Below are positions 1 to 7,459 of a stretch of 64,000 nt of DNA, in pieces. The stretch is from contig NZ_BMUY01000004.1 in the NCBI RefSeq assembly GCF_014650435.1, positions 496,001 through 560,000 of the forward strand. The letters are read 5' to 3'. This stretch comes from Streptomyces tendae. Its GTDB lineage: Bacteria > Actinomycetota > Actinomycetes > Streptomycetales > Streptomycetaceae. Below the pieces are notes generated by a model. That model was given only the letters and a program-made list of their open reading frames with translations. It was not told the origin of the DNA and made no database searches. Positions within the stretch are counted from its first letter, which is position 1. The number at the start of each line of letters is the position of its first letter. The translations under genes and the position numbers were made by a program.

Positions 1-121
1 CGGCGGCGACGGCGGTGAGCAGCCTGGTCGCGGTCCGCGGGTGCAGGTGCTGCTCTGCGAGCCGGGCGATCGGCCAGGCCGTCAGGGGCAGGACCAGGGG
101 CAGGAAGACGAAGACCCCCAT
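1..121 (-). CDS. M56-family (BlaR1-like) membrane metallopeptidase, N-terminal fragment
   Basis: Only the first ~40 codons are in the window; the gene runs off the left edge. The start is ATG at 121, six bases after the stop of the BlaI-type repressor, so the two are probably co-transcribed. The fragment opens [20 protein letters not shown], one hydrophobic membrane segment followed by a polar stretch, as in M56 peptidases paired with BlaI/MecI regulators. The HExxH motif would lie outside the window, so the call rests mainly on the pairing. In known systems the peptidase senses a signal and triggers loss of the repressor. Confidence 0.55.
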   Translation of the reverse strand, partial: MGVFVFLPLVLPLTAWPIARLAEQHLHPRTATRLLTAVAA

Positions 122-127
122 GCGGTG

Positions 128-514
128 TCAGCCGTCCTCCGCGGCGCGCGCGTGCCCGAGCAGTTCGCGCAGCAGCCGCTCGTCGTCGGGGTCGAGGCCG
201 GTGACGAAGCTGGCCAGGACCGCTTCCCGGTCGCTCTCGGCGTCCAGCACCTTGCGCATCTTGCGCGCGGCCAGGCCCGCCTGGTCCGAGGCCGGCGTCC
301 AGGCGAAGGACCGGCCCGCACGCTCACGGCTGACGGCGCCCTTCTCGAGGAGCCGGGTCAGGATCGTGATCACCGTGGTGTAGGCGAGGTCGCCGCCGAG
401 GCGCTCCTGCACCCAGCCGGCCGTCGCGGGGCCGTCCGCCTCGCGCAGCGCGGACAGCACCAGCGCCTCCAGCTCGCCCTGGCCCCGCCGCCGCGGACGC
501 CGGTCATCCGTCAC
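128..514 (-). CDS. BlaI/MecI/CopY-family transcriptional repressor
   Basis: This 128-residue winged-helix repressor has the family core [11 protein letters not shown] at residues ~11-21, then a recognition region with [15 protein letters not shown] at ~45-60 and a C-terminal dimerisation part ending in [13 protein letters not shown] start it at GTG 514 because an AAGGAGG ribosome site precedes it at good spacing; an ATG at 556 would add a basic extension with no visible site. It sits directly before an M56 peptidase, the usual BlaI/BlaR1-type pair. A palindrome at 575-588 upstream is the likely autoregulatory operator. The ligand is unknown; many actinobacterial pairs are not tied to beta-lactams. 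Confidence 0.88.
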   Translation of the reverse strand: MTDDRRPRRRGQGELEALVLSALREADGPATAGWVQERLGGDLAYTTVITILTRLLEKGAVSRERAGRSFAWTPASDQAGLAARKMRKVLDAESDREAVLASFVTGLDPDDERLLRELLGHARAAEDG

Positions 515-574
515 GGCCCGCCTCCTTCCGCCGCCGATCGTCTTCCGGTGCGCCATCGTATAGAAGGCTTTCTT

Positions 575-588
575 CTACAGTGCTGTAG
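575..588. promoter_or_regulatory. Candidate BlaI-type operator
   Basis: CTACAG-TG-CTGTAG is a perfect 6-bp inverted repeat with a TG centre. It contains the TACA...TGTA half sites typical of BlaI/MecI/CopY operators. It lies between the repressor start (514) and the divergent terD start (638). On the minus strand a TATACG -10-like element (557-562) lies just downstream, so a bound repressor would cover the promoter. Binding is inferred. Confidence 0.6.
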
Positions 589-637
589 ATTATCGGTGAC
601 CGCACGGAACACAGCGAACGCGACGAAGGAGAACACA

Positions 638-1213
638 GTGGGAGTTTCCCTGGCCAAGGGCGGCAACGTCTCGCTCAGCAAGGAGGCGCCCGGCCTGACC
701 GCCGTGCTGGTCGGTCTGGGCTGGGACGTGCGCACCACGACCGGCACCGACTACGACCTCGACGCCTCCGCGCTGCTCCTCGACACGTCGGGCAAGGTGC
801 TCTCGGACGGGCACTTCGTCTTCTACAACAACCTCACCAGCCCGGACGGCTCGGTCGAGCACACCGGCGACAACCTCACCGGCGAGGGCGAGGGCGACGA
901 CGAGGCGGTCAAGGTGAACCTGGCCTCGGTCCCGGCCGAGGTGGACCGGATCGTCTTCCCGGTGTCCATCCACGACGCGGAGAACCGGGGGCAGAGCTTC
1001 GGCCAGGTCCGCAACGCCTTCATCCGTGTCGTCAACCAGGCGAACAACCAGGAACTCGCCCGCTACGACCTGTCCGAGGACGCCTCGACCGAGACCGCGA
1101 TGGTCTTCGGCGAGCTGTACCGGCACGGCACCGAGTGGAAGTTCCGCGCCGTCGGTCAGGGGTACGCCTCGGGTCTCGCGGGCATCGCCGCGGACTTCGG
1201 CGTCAACGTCTGA
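638..1213 (+). CDS. terD: TerD-family calcium-binding stress protein
   Basis: This 191-residue protein opens with [19 protein letters not shown] and continues with the family blocks [37 protein letters not shown] and [20 protein letters not shown]. The acidic DYDLDASA and [13 protein letters not shown] stretches match calcium-ligand positions of TerD. The length is that of canonical TerD. Start is GTG 638 behind GAAGGAG. Streptomycetes carry several terD-like genes linked to stress and development; a tellurite role here is not implied. It stands alone, divergent from the BlaI gene and convergent with the TPR gene. Confidence 0.93.
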   Translation: MGVSLAKGGNVSLSKEAPGLTAVLVGLGWDVRTTTGTDYDLDASALLLDTSGKVLSDGHFVFYNNLTSPDGSVEHTGDNLTGEGEGDDEAVKVNLASVPAEVDRIVFPVSIHDAENRGQSFGQVRNAFIRVVNQANNQELARYDLSEDASTETAMVFGELYRHGTEWKFRAVGQGYASGLAGIAADFGVNV

Positions 1214-1255
1214 CACCCGCCCGCCTTCCCCGGTCCTCGCGCGGCGGGCCGGGTG
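1214..1255. terminator. Imperfect hairpin between convergent terD and TPR gene
   Basis: CACCCGCCCGCC (1214-1225) can pair with GGCGGGCCGGGTG (1243-1255) with one bulge, across a 17-base loop, immediately after the terD stop. It probably serves both converging genes. There is no T-run, which is usual for Streptomyces terminators. Confidence 0.5.
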
Positions 1256-1258
1256 GAG

Positions 1259-2947
1259 TCAGTGGTCCGTGGTGCAGCAGCCGGGCCCGCCGCCGGTGGC
1301 CGCGGTGGTGTCGAGACGGCAGAAACAGGACGCCTCGACCGGCACGTCCGCCAGCGCGGTGGCGAGCTTGAGCTGCCGCGCCACGATCGCCGCCTCCCCC
1401 GCCCTGCCCAGCCGCACCAGGCACTCGTGCAGTCCGTGCAGGGCCCAGACGTTGTTCGGGTGCTGGAGCGGGCGGGGCAGGGTGTCGTCCAGGCCCAGGT
1501 CGGCCCGGTAGACCGCCTCGGCCTCGGCGATCCGGCCCTGTTCCAGGAGCAGGGCACCGTAGGCGTGCCGGGTGGGCTGCATCCAGCCCCAGGGTTCGTC
1601 GTAGGGGAGGCTGTCGTCCAGCTCGATCGAACGCTCCAGGGCGGCGAAGGCGGCGGCGTGGTCGCCCCTGCGGTACTCCAGTTCGCCGTCGAGCATGGCC
1701 GAGGCGATGGCGAGGATGTCGGCGCAGGTGTTGTTGAAGAGCGTGCGGGACTCGGGCACCCGCTCGACCGCCGACCGGAACAGCTCGCGTTCGGCCTCCG
1801 CCTCCGGGACCCGGCCGGTGGCCGAGAGGGCGACGCCGCGGGCGTAGTGCAGCATCGCGGTCGTCACGCAGTACAGACGGGGGTCGGCCGGCCGGGGCAG
1901 GGCGAGGATCTCCGCCCAGCGGCCGAACCGGATCAGGACGTGCACCCGCATGGCCGGGAAAGCCTCCAGCCAGTCGGCCATCGGCGGGCTCTCCACCCGC
2001 AGCAGCTCCTCGGGAACGGACGCCTCCAGGCGGGCCGCGGTGTCGAGGGCGACCTCGTACTGCCCCAGGAACATCGCCCCGTAGATCCTGAAGTGGTAGT
2101 TGTGGCAGCGGTAGAGGGTGTAGAAGTTCATCGCCCCCGACCGGGCGCGGTACTTCTCGTCGGCGGCGATCGCGGCCTCGTTGTCCGACACCACACGGCG
2201 GTAGTCGCCGCACAGCACTTCGAGGTGCGACGGCATGTGCAGGAGGTGCCCGGCGTCCGGGACCAGGCCGCGCAGCCGGTCGGCGACCGTGAGGGCGGCC
2301 TCGGGAGTGGGCGACATCTCCAGCAGGTGGACGTAGAGGTGCAGGACGCCGGGGTGGTCGCGGCCCCCGTCGGCGGCCAGGGCGCGGTCCAGCACCTCCT
2401 TCGCCGCCAGGGTGCGCGCACCCTTGGCGGGCAGCCCTGAGCGCAGGTCCCAGAGCTGCCAGGGGGTCAGGTTCATCAGGGCGTCCGCGTAGAGGGCGGC
2501 CACGTCCAGGTCGTCGCGGGCCAGTTCGTACACGGAGCGCATGCTGTCGGCGTACGGCGCGTTCCACACCGAGCAGTCCTCGACGGCGCTCGCCTGCGGG
2601 TAGCGGGCGCGCAGGGCGCCGATGAGGGCGCGTTCGACCGGGGTGGCCCGGCCGGCCAGGCCGTGGGCGCGTTCGACGGCTGCGTGGGTGCGGTCGACGG
2701 TCCGGGTCAGCTCCTCGGCGTCGAATGCCTCCCACGGCTTGTTGTAGTTGGGGCCGAGGGCGTGGGCGATGCCCCAGTGGGCCATGGCGCAGTCCGGGTC
2801 CGCCGCGGCGGCGGCCTCGAAACAGGCGACCGCCTCCTCGTGGTGGAAGGCGTACGTCCACACCAGCCCACGGTCGAACCACCGCTGGGCCTCGGGCGAA
2901 GAGGTCGTCACCGGGCGCCCGTGGCCGCCCAGGTCGTAGTAGTCCAT
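1259..2947 (-). CDS. Large tetratricopeptide-repeat protein
   Basis: The protein has 562 residues. The N-terminal part (residues ~25-65, FHHEEAVACFEAAAAADPDCAM) is a clear TPR-like helix pair, and helical repeats continue through the protein (for example EYRRGDHAAAFAALERSIELDD and LLEQGRIAEAEAVYRADLG). There is no signal peptide or membrane segment. The far C-terminus carries a cysteine cluster, CFCR followed about 14 residues later by CC, which is unusual in a cytoplasmic scaffold. Start is ATG 2947; I see only a weak upstream ribosome site. No catalytic domain is recognisable, so a scaffold or protein-interaction role is inferred. Confidence 0.8.
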   Translation of the reverse strand: MDYYDLGGHGRPVTTSSPEAQRWFDRGLVWTYAFHHEEAVACFEAAAAADPDCAMAHWGIAHALGPNYNKPWEAFDAEELTRTVDRTHAAVERAHGLAGRATPVERALIGALRARYPQASAVEDCSVWNAPYADSMRSVYELARDDLDVAALYADALMNLTPWQLWDLRSGLPAKGARTLAAKEVLDRALAADGGRDHPGVLHLYVHLLEMSPTPEAALTVADRLRGLVPDAGHLLHMPSHLEVLCGDYRRVVSDNEAAIAADEKYRARSGAMNFYTLYRCHNYHFRIYGAMFLGQYEVALDTAARLEASVPEELLRVESPPMADWLEAFPAMRVHVLIRFGRWAEILALPRPADPRLYCVTTAMLHYARGVALSATGRVPEAEAERELFRSAVERVPESRTLFNNTCADILAIASAMLDGELEYRRGDHAAAFAALERSIELDDSLPYDEPWGWMQPTRHAYGALLLEQGRIAEAEAVYRADLGLDDTLPRPLQHPNNVWALHGLHECLVRLGRAGEAAIVARQLKLATALADVPVEASCFCRLDTTAATGGGPGCCTTDH

Positions 2948-3067
2948 GAGGGGACGTATACCGCACCCGGGAACGGGCGCGGAGCACTTCGGCGGACGGT
3001 CGCCCGACCGGTGTCCCCGCCGGACGCGGCGCGCCCGGCGGGGGTGGGGGGACGGGAGTGGCGCGGG

Positions 3068-3769
3068 TCAGCCGAAGTCGACGTCGCTGCACAGGAAGTA
3101 CGTCTGGTCCATGTGCGAGGCCTGCCAGATCGTGTAGACGACGTGCCGGCCGCTCAGCCCCGAGGTGCTCACCGGGATCTCGTAGTTCTGGCTGGGCGCG
3201 TAGCTGCCGGTCCGCGCGACCTGCTGGAGGGAGTCCCAGGTCAGTGCCTGCGTGGCGGGGTCGAAGCCCTGCTCGGTGACGTAGACCAGGAAGTAGTCGG
3301 CACCGTGGCTGGCCTGGTCGTGGAGCTTGACGGTGAAGTCGTCGGCGACGTCCGTGGTCTGCCACGGGCCCACGGTGTCGAGGGAGTTGTAGCGTCCGCT
3401 CTCGGTCCGGCCCCCGCTGCAGAGCTGGCCGTCGGGGACGACCGCCCGGAAGTCACCGGCCGAGCCGTTGCGGTACAGACCGTTCCAGTTCCACATGGCG
3501 TTGGGGTTGTCCTGCCACGCCTGCCAGCACATGGGGTCCTCGTCGGCCATGGCCGGGTTCTGGAAGTCGTCGCCCCAGCGGTCCCAGCAGCCGTAGTTGC
3601 GGGAGGCGGGGTCGACGACCGAACCGTGGGCGACGGCGGTGCCGCTCCAGGGGATCAGGGTGAGCAGGACCGCGGTCAGGGTGCTGAGGGCGAGGGTCGC
3701 CGCCCGACGGGCACCTCTGATCGGGGTGGAGACTCGCTTGTCATCCTTGTCGCGATCATGACAACTCAT
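3068..3769 (-). CDS. Secreted AA10 lytic polysaccharide monooxygenase
   Basis: This 233-residue copper enzyme oxidatively cleaves cellulose or chitin outside the cell. It has a basic N-terminus, a hydrophobic core (LALSTLTAVLLTLIPW) and cleavage after AVA, leaving HGSVVDPASRNYGCW, so the mature N-terminal His forms half of the copper histidine brace. The second brace His is probably in LHDQASHGADYF, and the axial aromatic in the TYFLCSDVDFG C-terminus. It has no carbohydrate-binding module. Start ATG 3769 follows an AAAGGG site; a later GTG is possible. A perfect CebR-type palindrome at 3824-3837 suggests cello-oligosaccharide induction, favouring cellulose over chitin as substrate. Confidence 0.92.
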   Translation of the reverse strand: MSCHDRDKDDKRVSTPIRGARRAATLALSTLTAVLLTLIPWSGTAVAHGSVVDPASRNYGCWDRWGDDFQNPAMADEDPMCWQAWQDNPNAMWNWNGLYRNGSAGDFRAVVPDGQLCSGGRTESGRYNSLDTVGPWQTTDVADDFTVKLHDQASHGADYFLVYVTEQGFDPATQALTWDSLQQVARTGSYAPSQNYEIPVSTSGLSGRHVVYTIWQASHMDQTYFLCSDVDFG

Positions 3770-3823
3770 GAAGCCCTTCTTTCGTGTGGGGGGACGGCAG
3801 GAAGCACGGGCCCGGAACACCAA

Positions 3824-3837
3824 TGGGAGCGCTCCCA
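3824..3837. promoter_or_regulatory. CebR-type operator (cellulose-utilisation regulon)
   Basis: TGGGAGCGCTCCCA is a perfect 14-bp palindrome identical to the consensus of the Streptomyces cellobiose repressor CebR. It is centred about 60 bp upstream of the LPMO start. Established CebR biology predicts repression relieved by cellobiose or cellotriose. Confidence 0.85.
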
Positions 3838-3938
3838 AGGCCCTTTCGAAGAACAGGCTGCGCCCGGGTGACGGGATTGGCAACATCCGAATGAGCCACT
3901 TCCCGCCCCGCGATGGCGTGTTCGCTGCGCTCGAAAAT

Positions 3939-3969
3939 GCGGTGGGCGGGGAAGGTCCCCGCCCACCGC
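3939..3969 (-). terminator. Intrinsic terminator of the DUF1996 gene
   Basis: GCGGTGGGCGGGGA (3939-3952) and TCCCCGCCCACCGC (3956-3969) form a perfect 14-bp stem with an AGG loop. Read on the minus strand it is followed by an ATTTT run (from 3938 downward). It lies 22 bases past the stop at 3992. Confidence 0.85.
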
Positions 3970-3991
3970 CGTCATACCGGTGACACAGTCG

Positions 3992-6127
3992 TCACAGCGC
4001 ACGTCGCCTGGATCGGAGCAGCAGCACGCATCCGCCGGCGAAGAGCACGCCGCCGACCGCCGCGGGCCACAGGCCGAGCCCGGAGCCCGTCTCGGCGAGT
4101 CCGCCCTGGGCCTGCGGCTCGGGCGCCGCCCCGGCGCCGCCACCGTTCCCGCCGACGTTCTCGTTGCCGTTGCCGCCGTTGCCGGCCGCCTCGGGTGTGG
4201 CCGGTGCGCCGCTCACCTCGTCCGGGGTGTCGGCGGGTGTCGTGGCGGACCTGGGCTCGGCGCTCGCGGAGGCGTCGGCGTCCCGTCCCCCGGCCGGGGG
4301 CACGGACTCGTTCCCGCCTGCCTGCTGGTCCTGGTCGCCCTGGCCGTCCTGGCCGTCCTGGCCGTCCTGGCCGTCCTGGCCGTCCTGGCCGTCCTGGCCG
4401 GTGTCCGCGGGTGCCGAGGCCGTGGCGGTCTGCTCGGCAGGGGGATCGGTGTTCGCGCCGTCGTTGCCGGGCTGCTCCTGGTCGTCGCCGCCCGGTTGTT
4501 CCTGGTCGTTGCCGCCGGGCTGCTCCTGGTCGTCGCCGCCGGGCTGCTCCTCCCCCTGGCCCGGCTCGGACCCCGGGGGTGTGTCAGGACCGCACTCACG
4601 ACCGGAGTTGATGCACTCGACCATCTCGCGCATCAGGCCCTCGTCGAAGACGTTGATGAAGTCGCTGTGGTCGGTGACCGGCTTGTGCAGCTGCTCGGGG
4701 AAGGAGTCCACGGCGAACAGCGGCACGGTCTTGCCCCCGTCCTCCAGACTGGGTGCGGCCACGTCGTAGACGACCCGCTGGACCAGCCGCGGAACGGCCC
4801 GGAACCCCTCCGGGCAGCTGCCGTCGGCGGCGGCGAAGGCCATGTGGGTACGGTGGTTGGCGCTGTCGATGTTGCGGCCGTCCCAGCAGCTCTGGAAGGT
4901 GAAGGTGCGCACCACGTCGCTGCCCGAGGGGCAGAGCGGATACTTGTCCTTCAGCTGCCGGTCCTCGAAGCCGGTGCAGCTCCAGGAGGCGTTCGCGTTG
5001 GTGTTGCCGTTGACGAACGCCTTGGCGTCGCCGGTGATGATGCGCAGCAGCCGCGGCATCTCCGTGACCCTGCCGCGCTCGTTGCCCTCGAACGTGAGGG
5101 TGACCTCGGCCGGTGTGACGATCTCGCCCGCGTTGCCCTCGATGCCGCCGCCCGGTGACTGCGCGTCCTGTTCGGCGGTGCCGTTCTGGAGCCTCAGCAC
5201 GGGCCAGTAGTACGAGGACTTGTCGCCCTGGTCGGCGCAGCTCGTGTCGCCCGCGGCCAGGTCCTCGTCACTGGCCAGGGCGTTGTTGGCCTGGTTGCCG
5301 ACGTAGTCGTGGAAGTGGTGGGCGCCGTTGCCGACGCCGGGGGCGGCGATCAGGTTGTCCGAGTTGAACAGGCCCTCGGCGTTGACGCCGCAACTGGTCG
5401 CGAAGGAAGCGGTCGAGGCTTTCTTCTGCCGGGGTGCCCGCACGACGTTGGGCTGGACGGACTCGATGTCGGCGTAGTCCGCCGCCACGGGGCCGTTGCC
5501 CGCCTGTCCCCCGTTGCCGGGCTGCTGTTGCCCGTCCTGCTGCCCCTGTCCCTCTTGCTGCTCCTGCTCCTGCTGCTGGCCCTGTTCTTCTCCCCGCTGG
5601 TCCGGGCTGGCGCTTCCCGCGTCCGCCGACGCGATCTCGGTACGGCGCAGGGCGCACTCGGCGAGGGCGTCCAGGCCCTCGGGGCGGTCTCCGGCCTTGT
5701 CGACGGCGGCGGCGATGCGTTCGATCGTCGCCGCGCGTTCGCGCTTCAGCGGGTCGAGGATCGCGCCCTCGTCGAGGGTGCCGTCGTCCGCGGTGCGGGC
5801 GGCGTCCTGGAGACCGCGGTAGGCGGCGGCGATCTGCTCGTCGAGGTGGGCGAGTTCGGTGTCGACCTCCGGCCTGGCCTGCTCGGGAACGGCCGTGAGC
5901 CGTTCGGTCAGGTCGGGGCAGTCGACGGTGGCCGCGACTCCGGAACTGCCCAGGGGGACGGCGGTGTTGCCGGACTCCGTCGCGGAGGCGAAGACGTTGA
6001 CGGCCACCAGGCCGCTGCCCCCCAGTATCAGCGCGACCGCTCCGAAGGTCGCGCGCCGCGCCCCGGTCGGGCGTCTGCGCCTGTTGTGTCCCAAGGCGTG
6101 CTCCTGTGTCGTGACGGACTCGGACAT
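3992..6127 (-). CDS. DUF1996 protein with LAETG sortase signal (wall-anchored)
   Basis: The protein has 711 residues. After a basic N-terminus, GAVALILGGSGLVAVNVFA is an export signal. Residues ~60-165 are helical; ~170-215 is a Q/E/G-rich linker; ~230-490 is a DUF1996 domain containing the His-rich GAHHFHDYVGNQANN and paired cysteines. A low-complexity wall-spanning region follows (DQEQPGG units, then GQD units encoded by 9-bp repeats). The C-terminus has LAETG, a hydrophobic helix and RSRRRAL, the layout of Streptomyces class E sortase (LAXTG) substrates. Start ATG 6127 has GGGGG as ribosome site, which lies in a hairpin. DUF1996 has no settled function; its His and Cys content suggests a carbohydrate- or metal-related role, but this is inference. 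Confidence 0.85.
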   Translation of the reverse strand: MSESVTTQEHALGHNRRRRPTGARRATFGAVALILGGSGLVAVNVFASATESGNTAVPLGSSGVAATVDCPDLTERLTAVPEQARPEVDTELAHLDEQIAAAYRGLQDAARTADDGTLDEGAILDPLKRERAATIERIAAAVDKAGDRPEGLDALAECALRRTEIASADAGSASPDQRGEEQGQQQEQEQQEGQGQQDGQQQPGNGGQAGNGPVAADYADIESVQPNVVRAPRQKKASTASFATSCGVNAEGLFNSDNLIAAPGVGNGAHHFHDYVGNQANNALASDEDLAAGDTSCADQGDKSSYYWPVLRLQNGTAEQDAQSPGGGIEGNAGEIVTPAEVTLTFEGNERGRVTEMPRLLRIITGDAKAFVNGNTNANASWSCTGFEDRQLKDKYPLCPSGSDVVRTFTFQSCWDGRNIDSANHRTHMAFAAADGSCPEGFRAVPRLVQRVVYDVAAPSLEDGGKTVPLFAVDSFPEQLHKPVTDHSDFINVFDEGLMREMVECINSGRECGPDTPPGSEPGQGEEQPGGDDQEQPGGNDQEQPGGDDQEQPGNDGANTDPPAEQTATASAPADTGQDGQDGQDGQDGQDGQDGQGDQDQQAGGNESVPPAGGRDADASASAEPRSATTPADTPDEVSGAPATPEAAGNGGNGNENVGGNGGGAGAAPEPQAQGGLAETGSGLGLWPAAVGGVLFAGGCVLLLRSRRRAL
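4341..4394. repeat. Six exact 9-bp coding repeats (Gly-Gln-Asp)
   Basis: TGGCCGTCC is repeated six times without change inside the DUF1996 gene and encodes a (GQD)n stretch on the minus strand. Diverged ~21-bp units encoding DQEQPGG lie at about 4470-4556. Such arrays usually lengthen a wall-spanning stalk and can change copy number by slippage. Confidence 0.9.
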
Positions 6128-6132
6128 GAAAT

Positions 6133-6160
6133 GCCCCCGGCTCCATACGGAACCGGGGGC
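6133..6160 (-). promoter_or_regulatory. Hairpin covering the ribosome-binding site of the DUF1996 gene
   Basis: GCCCCCGG(C)TCC and GGA(A)CCGGGGGC form an 11-bp stem with one mismatch around a 4-base loop, ending five bases before the start codon. The ribosome site GGGGG is part of the start-proximal strand, so the folded mRNA would hide it. It may control translation. Confidence 0.6.
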
Positions 6161-6203
6161 CGGAGCGTTCAACCGCCGCTGGAATTCTCAGCTTTCCCTC
6201 ACG

Positions 6204-7232
6204 TCACGGGCGCAGGACCAGCCGGATCGGGTCGCCCTCCTTCCTCTCCAGCCGGGCGACCGCTTCGGCGGCCTCGGCCAGCGGCAGCACCCCGCTGACG
6301 GAACCGGAGAAGTCCAGCCGCCCGCCCTGGATCAGCCGCAGCAGCTGCGGCAGGGCCACCGGCATGTCGGAGCCGTAGTGGCCGAGGATGCGCTGCTGGA
6401 GGTAGCTGAAGCGGGTCCCGTCCGTGACGGTGAGCGGCTTGTCGGTCAGGCCCACCAGGACCAGCCGTCCCTTGGGCGCGAGGACGGAGACCGCCTGCTC
6501 CCGTACGGGCGGCACGCCCGCGAAGTCGAACGCGGCGGCGAGGCCGGGGCCGCCGGTCGCCGCGCGGACCGTCTGCCGCAGCTCGGGGTCGGCGGAGTCC
6601 AGGGCGAGGTCGGCACCGGCGGCCAGGGCGCGTTCGCGGGCCACGGGGTTCGGGTCGACGGCGACGACCGGGCAGGCGCCGATCGCCCGGAGCAGTTGGA
6701 CGGCGTGCACGCCGAGGCCGCCGACGCCCCACACGCCGACCGCCTCTGCGGGCCGGACCGCCGCGCTCTCGGTGATGGCGCCCCACGGGGTGGACACGGC
6801 GTCCGGAATGATCGCGCCCTGCTCGAAGGGGATGGCATCGGGCAGCGGTGTCATGGCGTCGGCGGCGGAGAGGGCGTACTCGGCCCAGCCGCCGTCGTAG
6901 TCGACCCCGCGGGTGTAGGTGACGCCGTCCCGCGACTCGCCCGCGTGCAGCACGACCCGCTGCCCGGGCGACCAGGCGGTGACGCCCGCCCCGGTCTCGG
7001 CGACGGTGCCGGAGACCTCGTGGCCGAGGGTGACCGTGTCGCCCCGGAGGAGCAGCGGGGTGAGTGTGCCGTCGACGAGGTGGACGTCGGAGAGGCACAC
7101 GCCGGCCGCCTCGACCTTGACCAGCACCTCCCCCGGGCCGGGCTGCGGGCGGGGCACCTCTTCGAGCCGCAGGGTGCGGCTCGTCGTGATGGTCCGGCGG
7201 GGAGTCGAGCGGGGCGAGCTGGCCGCGGACAC
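6204..7232 (-). CDS. Zinc-type alcohol dehydrogenase / quinone reductase-like (MDR family), altered N-terminus
   Basis: The protein has 342 residues. GroES-like part: GVCLSDVHLVDG carries the catalytic Cys and GHEVSG the next His-Glu; VWGVGGLGVHAVQ is the NAD(P) Rossmann motif; AFDFAGVPPVREQAV and GRLVLVGLTDKP are typical later blocks. The four-Cys structural zinc lobe is absent. Family homology begins at TITTSRTLRLEEVP; the preceding ~12 residues (AASSPRSTPRR) are antisense to a TetR fragment, and the GTG start at 7232 has no good ribosome site. I infer that a deletion removed the native start, so expression is doubtful. Substrate unknown. Confidence 0.7.
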   Translation of the reverse strand: MSAASSPRSTPRRTITTSRTLRLEEVPRPQPGPGEVLVKVEAAGVCLSDVHLVDGTLTPLLLRGDTVTLGHEVSGTVAETGAGVTAWSPGQRVVLHAGESRDGVTYTRGVDYDGGWAEYALSAADAMTPLPDAIPFEQGAIIPDAVSTPWGAITESAAVRPAEAVGVWGVGGLGVHAVQLLRAIGACPVVAVDPNPVARERALAAGADLALDSADPELRQTVRAATGGPGLAAAFDFAGVPPVREQAVSVLAPKGRLVLVGLTDKPLTVTDGTRFSYLQQRILGHYGSDMPVALPQLLRLIQGGRLDFSGSVSGVLPLAEAAEAVARLERKEGDPIRLVLRP

Positions 7233-7365
7233 GGATCCCGGGCTGCTGATCGAGGCGGTCAGCGGTCCGCTGTTCGTGCGGGTGCTGCTCAGCGGGGCGC
7301 CGCTGGACGACGTGCTCGTCCACGGCCTGGTCGACCTGGCACTGGAGGGGGCCCGCCCGCGGTGA
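7189..7365 (+). pseudogene. Remnant of a TetR-family regulator (C-terminal part)
   Basis: In the plus frame this encodes RRGVERGELAADTDPGLL then IEAVSGPLFVRVLLSGAPLD and ends HGLVDLALEGARPR, the end of a TetR C-terminal ligand domain. No DNA-binding domain precedes it; the frame instead runs into antisense ADH sequence. TetR genes are often divergent from the ADH they control, and here both 5' ends are missing at the same point (~7190-7200), as expected after deletion of the shared promoter region. Confidence 0.6.
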
Positions 7366-7459
7366 GCCGTCCGGCCGCTGCCGGACCGCGAGGTGAAGGT
7401 CCGGATCCGGGGAACCCGGCGGTCGTCAGGTGCGCGGGTGCGCCCGGGACGGAGGAACC

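Noticed and set aside
41..637. Long plus-strand reading frame continuous with terD
   Set aside because: It is antisense to the BlaI-type gene; TerD homology starts exactly at GTG 638 behind a good ribosome site.
1203..3365. 720-codon minus-strand frame across the TPR and LPMO genes
   Set aside because: It is an Arg/Pro-rich shadow frame caused by high GC; the TPR gene in another frame has the real domain pattern.
4341..4394. Regular short repeats resembling a CRISPR-like array
   Set aside because: The units are 9 bp without spacers, lie in frame in a coding region and encode Gly-Gln-Asp repeats.
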